From Desulfosporosinus sp. (GTDB lineage: Bacteria; Bacillota; Desulfitobacteriia; Desulfitobacteriales; Desulfitobacteriaceae), in assembly GCA_031292055.1 (NCBI GenBank), contig JARLHV010000170.1, positions 85,163-149,162 of the forward strand: a stretch of 64,000 nucleotides of DNA. The letters run 5' to 3'. Under the pieces are notes generated by a model. It did not search any database. It saw only the letters and a program-made list of their open reading frames with translations, and had not been told where the DNA came from. Shown one piece after another: positions 35,165 to 43,311 of the stretch. The stretch's first letter is position 1; every line of letters starts with the position of its first letter. The position numbers were made by a program, and so were the translations under genes.

Positions 35165-35302
35165 AATTTATCTCCCTATCCATTAGTTCGTTATTTTGTA
35201 ATAGGATTTGACATTCTCTTAAATAGTACGCGATCATTGCCCCCTTGTCTAGTTCCATACCTGATCAAAACTAAATAAGCAAGCTCAGGCAAAAATATTT
35301 AA

Positions 35303-35361
35303 TTGATCTTTAATAAAAAAGCATTATACTGTATTTAACACTATACTGCAGTAAACAGTAT
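35303..35361 (+). promoter_or_regulatory. Promoter and putative PadR operator
   Basis: TTGATC (35303-35308) and TATACT (35325-35330) are 16 bases apart. An inverted repeat, ATACTGT (35326-35332) with ACAGTAT (35355-35361), starts on the -10 box and encloses TACTGCAGTA. A repressor bound here would block transcription of padR and the MFS gene, the usual autoregulation of PadR proteins. Confidence 0.55.
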
Positions 35362-35376
35362 GAAGGAGGTAAATTA

Positions 35377-35724
35377 TTGATCCAGTCGAAACAAAGTCGT
35401 CACACCAATGCTTTCATTCTTCTCTTTTTGGAGGAATTATCAACAGCCTATGGTGCTCAAATTCTCTCTCACTTACAGTCCGAATTGCCGTATTGCTTAT
35501 CCGATAGTCCTAGTGTTTATCGTGCCCTTCAGGAAATGGAGGAAAAGGAGTGGGTAAAATCCAATTGGGAATCAACGCAGACCGGTCCTCCCCGCAAATG
35601 GTATCGCGTTACTGAGCTAGGGCAGGAGGCACTCCGGCAATATGCCGAAGACATCGTTCAACGACAGGCCAATCTTAAATTTTTTCTTGCACACTATGCT
35701 GCCTTAAACCGTAAAAACCAATAA
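35377..35724 (+). CDS. PadR-family transcriptional regulator
   Basis: A 115-aa winged-helix protein: FILLFLEELSTAYGAQIL forms the first helices, DSPSVYRALQEMEEKEWVKS the recognition helix and wing, and a C-terminal helix the dimer arm. The TTG start has AGGAGG seven bases upstream. The MFS gene follows 25 bp later, so it probably represses its own operon. Confidence 0.85.
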   Translation: MIQSKQSRHTNAFILLFLEELSTAYGAQILSHLQSELPYCLSDSPSVYRALQEMEEKEWVKSNWESTQTGPPRKWYRVTELGQEALRQYAEDIVQRQANLKFFLAHYAALNRKNQ

Positions 35725-35749
35725 TCCCTAGCTGAAAGGAGTCTTCACT

Positions 35750-36934
35750 ATGAGTTCCAAAAAACCTATCGAATATTCAACAATTGGTATCCTTTCTTTA
35801 GCTCATATGCTTAATGATATATACAGCAACTATTTACCTCAAATGCTTCCTTTCTTGGTAGTCACTACAGCCCTTACCACCACTCGGGCAGCAATCTTAG
35901 TCTCGGCTTTCACCATCAGCTCCTCCTTGATTCAGCCGCTCTTTGGCTATTTCCTTGACCGACAAGGCAAACGTTGGCTGGTCCATGTGGGCACCTTATG
36001 GATGGCGATTATGCTCAGTCTAACCGGACTTGTCCATAACTATTTCTTACTTGTCCTCCTAGCCGGGTTGGCCGGGCTTGGAACAGCTGCTTTTCATCCC
36101 CAGGCTTCAACCATGGTTACTGTTGTCAGTGGTGATCGAAAAGCAGTTCTTTTATCCACCTTTGTTGCTTTTGGAAATATTGGTTTTGCTCTCAGCCCAC
36201 TTCTCCTCGTCCCCTTGTTTCAAACCTATGGTCTACATGCTACTATCTACACCGTTATTCCAGGAATTTTCGTTGCACTATTGCTCTTTTTCTTTGCACC
36301 CAAAAATGATGTCCTTGGCGGAAACATGCCAACCTTGTCCGAGGTTTTACATTCTTTGCAGTTGGCACGTTCAGAACTCCTGGCGATTACTGGGGTAATT
36401 GCCATTCGATCTTTAGCCTATACCGGATTGTTAACGATTCTTCCCCTTTATTTTCAAGCTCAAAAACTCTCTTCGATCGCCTCCAGTCATTTAGTCTTTA
36501 TTATGCTGTTCTCAGGAGCGATCGGTGGGATCTTAGGGGGATTAATTTCCGATCATTATGGTCGGAAACCTTTAATTGTCGGTTCACTTGTCCTAGCTAC
36601 TCCTTTATTTTATAGTTTCTCGCACTCACACGGGTCCCTGAGCATTGTTTTCCTAGCCCTTGCTGGAGCCTCTTTATTGTCAAGTTTCTCTGTGACCGTT
36701 GTTGCTGCCCAAGAAGCCATTCCTAACAATAAATCGTTAGCCGCTGGGCTAACAATGGGGTTTGCTGGAGGAGTTGGTGGGCTACTGGTCATCGTAATCG
36801 GCCGCATAGGAGATCTCTACGGTTTATCTTCAGCCATTTCTGTGCTGTTTTTTCTACCCATCGCGGCTGGAATCATCGCTCTTTTCATGAAAAGCCAGCC
36901 TACAGCGAAAACAGGACGTATAGCCGCAGGCTGA
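35750..36934 (+). CDS. MFS transporter, fosmidomycin-resistance (Fsr) type
   Basis: A 394-aa, roughly 12-helix major facilitator. SLAHMLNDIYSNYLPQMLP at the N-terminus and GLGTAAFHPQA are hallmarks of the Fsr branch. GRKPLIVG-like DHYGRKPLIVGS is the second-half loop motif. The family exports drugs or metabolites by proton antiport; the natural substrate is unknown. It is coupled to the padR gene. Confidence 0.9.
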   Translation: MSSKKPIEYSTIGILSLAHMLNDIYSNYLPQMLPFLVVTTALTTTRAAILVSAFTISSSLIQPLFGYFLDRQGKRWLVHVGTLWMAIMLSLTGLVHNYFLLVLLAGLAGLGTAAFHPQASTMVTVVSGDRKAVLLSTFVAFGNIGFALSPLLLVPLFQTYGLHATIYTVIPGIFVALLLFFFAPKNDVLGGNMPTLSEVLHSLQLARSELLAITGVIAIRSLAYTGLLTILPLYFQAQKLSSIASSHLVFIMLFSGAIGGILGGLISDHYGRKPLIVGSLVLATPLFYSFSHSHGSLSIVFLALAGASLLSSFSVTVVAAQEAIPNNKSLAAGLTMGFAGGVGGLLVIVIGRIGDLYGLSSAISVLFFLPIAAGIIALFMKSQPTAKTGRIAAG

Positions 36935-36968
36935 TCTCTCCCACTTTACAATACTTTAAGATATAATT

Positions 36969-37010
36969 AAAAAGGAAGGAATCCCCTGGGTGATTCCTTC
37001 CTTTTTATTC
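36969..37010 (+). terminator. Terminator of the padR-MFS operon
   Basis: AAAAAGGAAGGAATC and its complement form a perfect 15-bp stem followed by T residues. Confidence 0.9.
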
Positions 37011-37034
37011 GCTTTATAAGCTTAAGGCACATTC

Positions 37035-37175
37035 AAGAAAATAACTAGTCAGTCTGCCAGTCTATTTTGTGTCATACTCTGCGTCGGCATATGCCCCTAA
37101 TAGCCCCGCTATGAGGGGCACATGCCTCCTTGTCTGACGCAAACTATCCAAGGCATCATGACTTGTTATTTTCTT
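37035..37175. repeat. Nested inverted-repeat element, about 141 bp
   Basis: Outer arms of 17 bp (AAGAAAATAACTAGTCA at 37035 and its complement ending 37175, one mismatch) enclose TGCGTC/GACGCA arms (37080-37085, 37136-37141) and a strong core hairpin 37086-37126 (GGCA, TGCCCCT and ATAGC pairing around a CCC loop). It lies between the MFS terminator and the end of feoC. It could be a MITE-like element, a small RNA, or a 3' UTR structure of the feo transcript. No coding frame is present. Confidence 0.7.
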
Positions 37176-37214
37176 TCATATGCCTAAACAAGAGTATCTC
37201 AGGTTAAAAACAAT

Positions 37215-37502
37215 TCACTTTAGCTTTGAACCCACTATTGTTTGTCCCCGCTCCGTGAGCACCCAAAATGTATATGTTGCAGACGAAGCAAACCCACATC
37301 CTTCACACTGACTGCTTCCTCGATCGCTACCACAGCTCGAGCTACAAGATTGACCAAATTGTTCGTTACGAATATATCCCATATGCTCCATTTGCTCCAA
37401 GGCGCTTTCAAGTTCTTTCAGCGAACAGCCAACTTCATGGGCCAACTGTGTCATTGATAATGATTCTTTGCGTGCTAGTATTTTCATAATACTTGTTAGC
37501 AT
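37215..37502 (-). CDS. feoC: FeoC-like transcriptional regulator / Feo accessory protein
   Basis: A 95-aa protein with an N-terminal winged-helix (LSMTQLAHEVGCSLKELESAL) and a cysteine loop (SCSSSC, then CEGC) that in FeoC proteins binds an Fe-S cluster. It follows feoB by 42 bp as in other feoABC operons. GGGGGTGAAG precedes the ATG. Confidence 0.85.
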   Translation of the reverse strand: MLTSIMKILARKESLSMTQLAHEVGCSLKELESALEQMEHMGYIRNEQFGQSCSSSCGSDRGSSQCEGCGFASSATYTFWVLTERGQTIVGSKLK

Positions 37503-37544
37503 GTCTCTTCACCCCCAGAGGGTTAATTTAGGATTCATTAGATT

Positions 37545-39632
37545 TTATTGAAAGCCAAGAGCCAGACCACCGTGAAAAACAAGCCAACCCATGATAAAAC
37601 TGAGAATCAGATTATAAGCAACCCCAAAGCTGGTCCAGCCTAAGCTTCCGGATTCCTTATATGTTGTAACAACCGAGGCCAGACAAGGAATATAAAGCAT
37701 ATAAACCACCAAGAATGTGTACGCTCGCAACGGAGTCATGGCTCCTGTCATGGCCTGAGCAATAGATTGCGATGCATCTGCTGCGACGCCGTACAAAATG
37801 CCCAGGGTCGATAATGTCGTTTCTTTAGCAGTGAACCCAAAAACGATCGCCACCATGATCCGCCAGTCAAATCCTAAAGGGCCTCCGATAAACGATAACC
37901 AACCTCCCATTTTTCCTGCCCACGTTGCGTTCATAGGAACCCCTTGTGGATACGAGCTTAGTGCCCAGACCACAATCGACGCCACTAAAATAAACGTCCA
38001 AGCCCTTCTGAGAAAAGAATATGTTTTCTGCCAGGTTGGTAACAACACATTGCGCAAGGTGGGGATATGATACAAAGGCAGTTCCATGACAAAAGCTGAA
38101 CGTTCTGTTTGCTTGACAACTCTTCTGAAGAAAAGTGCCGAAAACATCACCAGGATCATGCTTAACAGCAAAAGACTGAGCATAACGACAGATCCTCGAG
38201 AACCTGGGAAGAATGCTGCCACGACAGCGCTCATGACCCCTAAACGCGGGACACAGGGAATCAACGGATTTATAAGCATGGTAATCAAACGGTCTTTGGG
38301 ATCTTCTAAGGTTCGTGTAGCCATAATTCCTGGAACATTACATCCAAAGCCAGAAACCAAGGAAAAAAACGATTTGCCATGCAACCCCATCAGTTGCATA
38401 AACCGATCTCCTAGAAACGCTGCCCGCGCTAAATAACCACTATCTTGCATAAAAGAAAAAAAGGCAAAGAATATAGCAATTTGAGGAACAAACGCTAAAA
38501 CAGCACCAACCCCCGCGAAGATCCCATCCCGTACCAAACTCTGGACAAAGTCAGGAACACGGCCCCATTGTAATAAACGCACAACGACATTAGCCGCCCA
38601 TGCCATACCTTGCGAAACAGCACCACCTATCGGTGCACTGGCAACAAAAGAACCCCAAAACACTACGGCCAAAACCGCAAACATAATGGGGTAACCCCAA
38701 ATCGGGGAAAGAACCCATCGATCTAATAAATCTGTCCACGTAGGTTTCGAGGGATTTTCGTGCGCTCTAAACTTTGGTAGAATCTGAGAGATATATTTAT
38801 ATTTGGCGTCCGCAAAGGCCATCTCAAAATGATCCTTGCTCCACCCTTCTGCTTCATAGGCTTGAAGTAAGGCCTCTCCTGGAAGTACTGTCGTTTTTTG
38901 AAGTTCGTAATTTATTGCATCTCCCGGATCACAGCAAGAATCCTTATCAGTACTTTTTCGGGACTTCGTAGGGATTGTCTTCCACTCTTGCCCTATTTCC
39001 GGATCTCTCTCTAAACGTTTAAGAGCTAACCATCGCAATGGATACTTTGTTGCCCAAGGCGTATCCACCAACAGATCTTCCATTGCCTGTATCCTTTGTT
39101 CAAGTTCTTCTGGATAAGAAACTTCACCTGGTAAAGGATCCTGCTTCAGTGTTCCTACCCGAATAGCTTCCGTTAAGAATTCCTCGATCCCTTTTCCTTT
39201 AGCCGCAACAATTTCAACCACCGGAACCTTTAAGGCCAAGGCTAACTCAGCGGTCTGGATGGTAATACCAGCGGTCTGTGCCAAATCCATCATATTTAAG
39301 CCAATAACAACCCGAGGCGCAAGTTCCAGAATCTGCAGAACTAAGTAGAGATTGCGTTCGATATTTGAAGCATCAACCATCGCCATTATGACATCCGGTT
39401 TTTCACGGAGAATATATTCACGTGTAATAATCTCTTCTTGAGAGTAGGCTGTCAAACTATAGGTTCCAGGAAGATCAACCAGTTCAATTTCCTGATTAGC
39501 CCTTTGGATCAAACCAGATTTCCGTTCAACAGTTTTTCCAGCCCAGTTTCCAACCTGTTGGTTGGAGCCAGTTAAGGCGTTAAAAACCGTACTTTTTCCA
39601 ACATTAGGATTTCCCATCAGTGCTATCTTCAT
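37545..39632 (-). CDS. feoB: Ferrous iron transporter FeoB
   Basis: A 695-aa protein with an N-terminal G domain (GNPNVGKS residues 7-14, DLPGTYSL near 53, NMMD for base recognition), a helical spacer, and a membrane domain with Gate motifs (GFGCNVPGIMATR and a second block). It imports Fe2+ under anaerobic conditions. A short cysteine pair (SCCDPGD) lies in the linker. It is downstream of feoA with a 90-bp gap and upstream of feoC. Confidence 0.97.
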   Translation of the reverse strand: MKIALMGNPNVGKSTVFNALTGSNQQVGNWAGKTVERKSGLIQRANQEIELVDLPGTYSLTAYSQEEIITREYILREKPDVIMAMVDASNIERNLYLVLQILELAPRVVIGLNMMDLAQTAGITIQTAELALALKVPVVEIVAAKGKGIEEFLTEAIRVGTLKQDPLPGEVSYPEELEQRIQAMEDLLVDTPWATKYPLRWLALKRLERDPEIGQEWKTIPTKSRKSTDKDSCCDPGDAINYELQKTTVLPGEALLQAYEAEGWSKDHFEMAFADAKYKYISQILPKFRAHENPSKPTWTDLLDRWVLSPIWGYPIMFAVLAVVFWGSFVASAPIGGAVSQGMAWAANVVVRLLQWGRVPDFVQSLVRDGIFAGVGAVLAFVPQIAIFFAFFSFMQDSGYLARAAFLGDRFMQLMGLHGKSFFSLVSGFGCNVPGIMATRTLEDPKDRLITMLINPLIPCVPRLGVMSAVVAAFFPGSRGSVVMLSLLLLSMILVMFSALFFRRVVKQTERSAFVMELPLYHIPTLRNVLLPTWQKTYSFLRRAWTFILVASIVVWALSSYPQGVPMNATWAGKMGGWLSFIGGPLGFDWRIMVAIVFGFTAKETTLSTLGILYGVAADASQSIAQAMTGAMTPLRAYTFLVVYMLYIPCLASVVTTYKESGSLGWTSFGVAYNLILSFIMGWLVFHGGLALGFQ

Positions 39633-39722
39633 GGCTTAGCCGCCTCCTTCTCTCCTGCTCTTTGATCATGTTCTAAGCGGCAAAACTCTAAAATCAAACT
39701 AAGTTTATCAAAAATGATGATT

Positions 39723-39989
39723 TTAACGACTTGCTAATGGATGCTCGATCTGCTCCTGATATATCTCACTGACCTTAATTTTAGCACATTCTCCTCGGCG
39801 CATTGCTAAATAGTAACCTTTAAGGCGCACTTGAAGCGGACCGCCCCAAGGTGCACGACGAACGACTTCTAACTCAACCCCAGGGACGATACCCATATCC
39901 ATCATCCGACGACGTAACGCTCCCCCACCTTCAATCTGTTCAACACACGCCCGTTCTCCGGGTTTTAAATCCCCTAAAAAGCGTTCCAT
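39723..39989 (-). CDS. feoA: FeoA SH3-like protein
   Basis: An 88-aa FeoA of the SH3-like beta-barrel type that assists FeoB: LRRRMMDMGIVPGVELEVV and GYYLAMRRGECAKIKV are typical. ATG 39989 has GGAGG upstream; a start at 40004 would overlap that site. First gene of the feo operon, with Fur-like sites ahead of it. Confidence 0.93.
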   Translation of the reverse strand: MERFLGDLKPGERACVEQIEGGGALRRRMMDMGIVPGVELEVVRRAPWGGPLQVRLKGYYLAMRRGECAKIKVSEIYQEQIEHPLASR

Positions 39990-40009
39990 CGTTATTTCCT
40001 CCATTCAGG

Positions 40010-40024
40010 TGATAACCATTCTCA
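40010..40024 (-). promoter_or_regulatory. Fur-box-like operator of the feo operon
   Basis: TGAGAATGGTTATCA (minus strand) matches the 7-1-7 Fur consensus at 12 of 14 arm positions. A second, weaker palindrome TGAGATAAGTTCTCA lies at 40048-40062. Both are downstream of the promoter start and ahead of feoA. Confidence 0.7.
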
Positions 40025-40071
40025 ATGCAAGTGTTAAAAAAAGCAACTGAGAACTTATCTCATTTGTATAT

Positions 40072-40100
40072 AGCATACTATTCTTTCCCGACCTTGTCAA
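40072..40100 (-). promoter_or_regulatory. Sigma-A promoter of feoA
   Basis: A perfect TTGACA (40100-40095) and TATGCT (40077-40072) with a 17-base spacer. Confidence 0.8.
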
Positions 40101-40197
40101 TAGGAATTAATACCGCCTGTTGTAAGTATTATCCAACAGCCTAGTCCTCCTTAAGTTCCGTTGTGATGCCGCGCAGCGGCTTGAGGATTGCAACATC

Positions 40198-40230
40198 AAA
40201 AAAGGCCAAAGGTTACCCTTTGGCCTTTTG
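40198..40230 (-). terminator. Terminator of the zinc-ribbon gene
   Basis: AAAAGGCCAAAGG and its complement around a 3-base loop, with a T run on the minus strand, just after the stop at 40239. Confidence 0.9.
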
Positions 40231-40238
40231 TTAATTTT

Positions 40239-40565
40239 TTAGTAACGACGCATGGATTGGAAACAATCGCGACAATATACTGGTTTTTCACCAGAAGGTT
40301 GGAAAGGAACTTCTGTTTGAACGCCGCAACTTGCGCAAACTGCAGGAAACATTTGACGTTGCGGGCGACTACCATTACTACCGAAACTACCGCCGCCGTA
40401 ATTATTACGACCTCCACCAGTTTGTTGCTTACGAGCTTGACGGCAAGCTGGGCAACGAGTTGGATCATTTTCGAATCCTTTTTCAGCATAGAAATCTTGC
40501 TCACTAGCTGAAAATACAAATTCTTGTCCGCAATCGCGGCATGTTAAAGTTTTGTCTTGAGCCAT
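40239..40565 (-). CDS. Zinc-ribbon domain protein with Gly/Asn-rich linker
   Basis: A 108-aa protein with two cysteine-pair ribbons: LTCRDCGQEFVFSASEQDFY with RCPACRQARK at the N-terminus, and AVCASCG with VYCRDC at the C-terminus. A glycine/asparagine/arginine-rich linker joins them, as in RNA-binding proteins. The first half matches the 'probable zinc-ribbon' family found in many bacteria, of unknown role. AAGGAGGAG precedes the ATG and is partly covered by a leader hairpin. Confidence 0.88.
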   Translation of the reverse strand: MAQDKTLTCRDCGQEFVFSASEQDFYAEKGFENDPTRCPACRQARKQQTGGGRNNYGGGSFGSNGSRPQRQMFPAVCASCGVQTEVPFQPSGEKPVYCRDCFQSMRRY

Positions 40566-40575
40566 GATAACTCCT

Positions 40576-40640
40576 CCTTATTGGGTGTTCCTTGTACGCG
40601 TGGGATCCTCCACTAATTTTCATCCGTTCACCAAATAAGG
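40576..40640 (-). promoter_or_regulatory. Leader hairpin covering the ribosome site of the zinc-ribbon gene
   Basis: 40629-40640 (CCTTATTTGGTG on the minus strand) is complementary to 40576-40587 (CACCCAATAAGG), one mismatch in 12 bp. The second arm takes in the AAGG of the Shine-Dalgarno AAGGAGG, so folding would lower translation. Confidence 0.5.
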
Positions 40641-40820
40641 TCAGAATTATTGGATTCCAATTTTAGCTAGGCCCATGTCTTAACAAGCACACGGTCAGTA
40701 TAGCAGAGCGACCGCTTAGAAGCAACTAAACTTTCTCCAGAGATATTGCTTTTTGGACATCAATAGAGCATAGAGCAACTAAATCCAACTATAAAACTAT
40801 TAAAGCAACAAAAATAATTG

Positions 40821-41798
40821 TCAATAAATATTAACGGCCCCATTTATGAGGAGCTGCTTTAATTCCTTTGTATCCAGCCCTTGTCCTAAGGCAATACTTA
40901 AAAATATGCGTACTTTTTCCGTCGACAAGTCCGCTGAAAACCAAGCCCCAACTCGTTCAAGATCTGCCCCCCCACCTGGATATCCATAGACAGGAGCTGT
41001 ACGCCCAAATAAACAACGTGACGTGATAACGGTTGGAATGCCGTTTTCCACAATATCAGAAATTTCCCGGATGAGTTGGGGGGGTAAATTTCCGCGGCCG
41101 AAGGCTTCAACTACCAAAGCGTCGGTTTTAGCTTGAACCATTGCTCGCAAACTATTGGGGGGCATACCCGTATAAGCCTTACTAATCACAACCTCTGCTA
41201 ACCTCTCCGGAACTCCCAGTTTAACAGTAGGTTCTGCTTTGCGATGCCAAACGACCTCCCCTGTATCAATACTACCTAAGGCTCCTACGTCTCCTGAATG
41301 AAAAGCATCCACATGACTGGTATGCAATTTGCGCACATCACGTGCGGCATGAATTTCTTCATTAAGTGCAATGACAACTCCACGGTTGACGGCACGAGGA
41401 TCTAAGGCTATGCGCATGGCATTGCGCAAATTACGCGGACCATCCGAATCACTCTCTGAAGCGTCTCTTTGGGAAGCAGTAAGAATCACAGGTCGAGAAT
41501 CTCTAATGGCAACATCCAGGAAATAAGCTGTTTCTTCGAGCGTATCTGTACCATGGGTAATAATGACCCCTTTTAATAACGGATCGAGTAAAAAGTGCCG
41601 CTCGACTTCCATGGCCAACATCCTCATCTGCTTGGGACCGATATTACAGCTTGCCACATTGCTAAAATCGCAGATTTCCCAAGCGGCTTCCTGCGCAAGC
41701 TCTGGTATACTCTCAATTAATTCATGACCGCTAACCGCCGGAACCACCTTTCCTGCTTCATCCTTGCCCATAGCAATGGTTCCTCCAGTCGCAATCAA
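40821..41798 (-). CDS. ansA: L-asparaginase (cytoplasmic-type)
   Basis: Hydrolyses asparagine to aspartate and ammonia. Both threonine motifs are present: LIATGGTIAMG and VIITHGTDTLEE, then ASQRDASESDSDGPRN. The C-terminal domain is complete. The open frame begins at a TTG (41798) that would leave out the first beta strand and lies 26 bases from the GGGAGG site. One more A in the A6 run at 41804-41809 would join TTG 41812 in frame and give the usual MKKILLIATGG start. As written, an ATT at 41813 is the only codon at correct spacing. The 5' end is therefore uncertain. Confidence 0.88.
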   Translation of the reverse strand: MIATGGTIAMGKDEAGKVVPAVSGHELIESIPELAQEAAWEICDFSNVASCNIGPKQMRMLAMEVERHFLLDPLLKGVIITHGTDTLEETAYFLDVAIRDSRPVILTASQRDASESDSDGPRNLRNAMRIALDPRAVNRGVVIALNEEIHAARDVRKLHTSHVDAFHSGDVGALGSIDTGEVVWHRKAEPTVKLGVPERLAEVVISKAYTGMPPNSLRAMVQAKTDALVVEAFGRGNLPPQLIREISDIVENGIPTVITSRCLFGRTAPVYGYPGGGADLERVGAWFSADLSTEKVRIFLSIALGQGLDTKELKQLLINGAVNIY

Positions 41799-41961
41799 AA
41801 GTATTTTTTCAATCGTTACTCACACCTCCCTCACAATAATAAAACCCCAATCCGGCCTCGCTCTTGAATCTACCTTATTTTACCTTGTAAAAAAGGAAAA
41901 TTAATTCTCTTCCTTCTCATATCTTATCCTAGGAGTATTGCAACATGAGGAGGAGGTCTGT

Positions 41962-42942
41962 TTGAATTCAAATTGGACACCCACTGCACGACGTCTTATA
42001 GACAAGCGCTTATGGATACTTGGTTATGGTTCCGAGGATTTTCAGGGCGATTTGCGGGCAATTGACTCACTTCAACAACAGAGTACCCACATTGATGCCT
42101 ATGCTGACTTTGCCTTTCAACTTCAGACTGATGGCCAGTTCACTGGTCAAATTAATAAACTCGCACTTCAAACAACGCTGGAACAAAGCACAGCTCTCCT
42201 TATTCTCTTCCATAATTTCGACGGGAAACGATTCGACCCTCAACCCCTGCGTTCTGTTTTATCTTCCACCACTTCTCAGCAGAATTGTATACGTCACATG
42301 CTAAATCTGGTTCCTCCTACCGCAGCCGGGGTACATGTCGACTTTGAATGTGTAGAAGCTCCCTATCGAATCCCTTTTCTAACGTTTCTAGAATCCCTAA
42401 AGACGACATTGCATGAGCGGGGTATACTTTTAACCATTGCAATCCCCGCCAAACGTTCCAAAGAGGAAGCACCAGGCTATGATTTTGCTGGCATAGGCCA
42501 GTTATGCGATTCAATTACCTTGATGACCTATGACGAACATTTTTCAAGCGGTTCACCCGGCCCTATTGCCAGTTTACCTTGGATGACTGAAACTCTTGAC
42601 TATGCCAGCCGCCACATTTCACCAGAAAAACTACTGTTAGGGATTCCCGTCTATGGGTACGATTGGTCCAATGAACTCACACAAATTATTACAATGCGTG
42701 ATATTCCCGAGTTGGTCGCTCAAACCAACGCTCGCACGCTTTGGTCTGACCAAGCCGTTGCACCTTATTTCTATTATTGGCAAGGCCGTCTCAAACATAC
42801 TGTCTGGTATGAAAATGAAGTTTCCGCAAAGATTCGCCTCGGTTTTGTCAAAAATTATCGCTTGCGAGGCATCGCCATTTGGCGGCTCGGTTATGAAACA
42901 GGCCGTTTCTGGCAAGAGGTAACGAGTAAACTTAAAAAATAA
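41962..42942 (+). CDS. Glycosyl hydrolase family 18 protein
   Basis: A 326-aa GH18-fold protein. The catalytic DxxDxE motif appears as AGVHVDFECVEAP (acid E in DFE), with GIPVYGYDW and GIAIWRLGYE near the end, as in spore cortex hydrolases YaaH and YdhD. It lacks LysM repeats and a signal peptide. The TTG at 41962 has AGGAGG upstream. Possible role in spore peptidoglycan or chitin-like substrates. Confidence 0.85.
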   Translation: MNSNWTPTARRLIDKRLWILGYGSEDFQGDLRAIDSLQQQSTHIDAYADFAFQLQTDGQFTGQINKLALQTTLEQSTALLILFHNFDGKRFDPQPLRSVLSSTTSQQNCIRHMLNLVPPTAAGVHVDFECVEAPYRIPFLTFLESLKTTLHERGILLTIAIPAKRSKEEAPGYDFAGIGQLCDSITLMTYDEHFSSGSPGPIASLPWMTETLDYASRHISPEKLLLGIPVYGYDWSNELTQIITMRDIPELVAQTNARTLWSDQAVAPYFYYWQGRLKHTVWYENEVSAKIRLGFVKNYRLRGIAIWRLGYETGRFWQEVTSKLKK

Positions 42943-42968
42943 GCTTGTCTTATCTTCAATAACTATTC

Positions 42969-42998
42969 AGAGCATCTTCTTGAGAGGATGCTCTTTTC
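42969..42998 (+). terminator. Terminator after the GH18 gene
   Basis: AGAGCATC and its complement around a 10-base loop, followed by TTTT. Confidence 0.75.
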
Positions 42999-43063
42999 CA
43001 ATCACTACTTGTTCTTTAATCAATTAACCCTTATCATTAGTTAGCAAGGATCTACAAAAAAAA

Positions 43064-43183
43064 TTAAACTGAATTTAGAACAACGATAGCAGCCAACACG
43101 ACCAATACAAATAATGTCAGCACCCTAAAGGGGGTGTTGATGACCGCCAGCATGCGGACTGTCGTCAATTCAATTTCAATCAT
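43064..43183 (-). CDS. Small membrane protein (39 aa)
   Basis: A short gene with a GGGGGGG tract eight bases before the ATG. The product has a polar N-terminus (MIEIELTTVRMLAVINTPFR) and one membrane helix. It stands alone downstream of the unknown gene at 43312-44169 on the same strand. Family not recognised. Confidence 0.52.
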   Translation of the reverse strand: MIEIELTTVRMLAVINTPFRVLTLFVLVVLAAIVVLNSV

Positions 43184-43311
43184 ACGCTCTTCCCCCCCTC
43201 GCTCCTTTCTATTATATGGTCCTGATTGGCACACTGTGAAGCTATGGAATCAGAACGTCTCGCGATTAAGTCAGCAGCGCCATCAATGGCTGGGGAAATG
43301 ACCAAATGACC

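Noticed and set aside
40188..40519. Two 107-codon frames over the zinc-ribbon gene
   Set aside because: They are out-of-frame shadows of a gene with a clear zinc ribbon, ribosome site and terminator.
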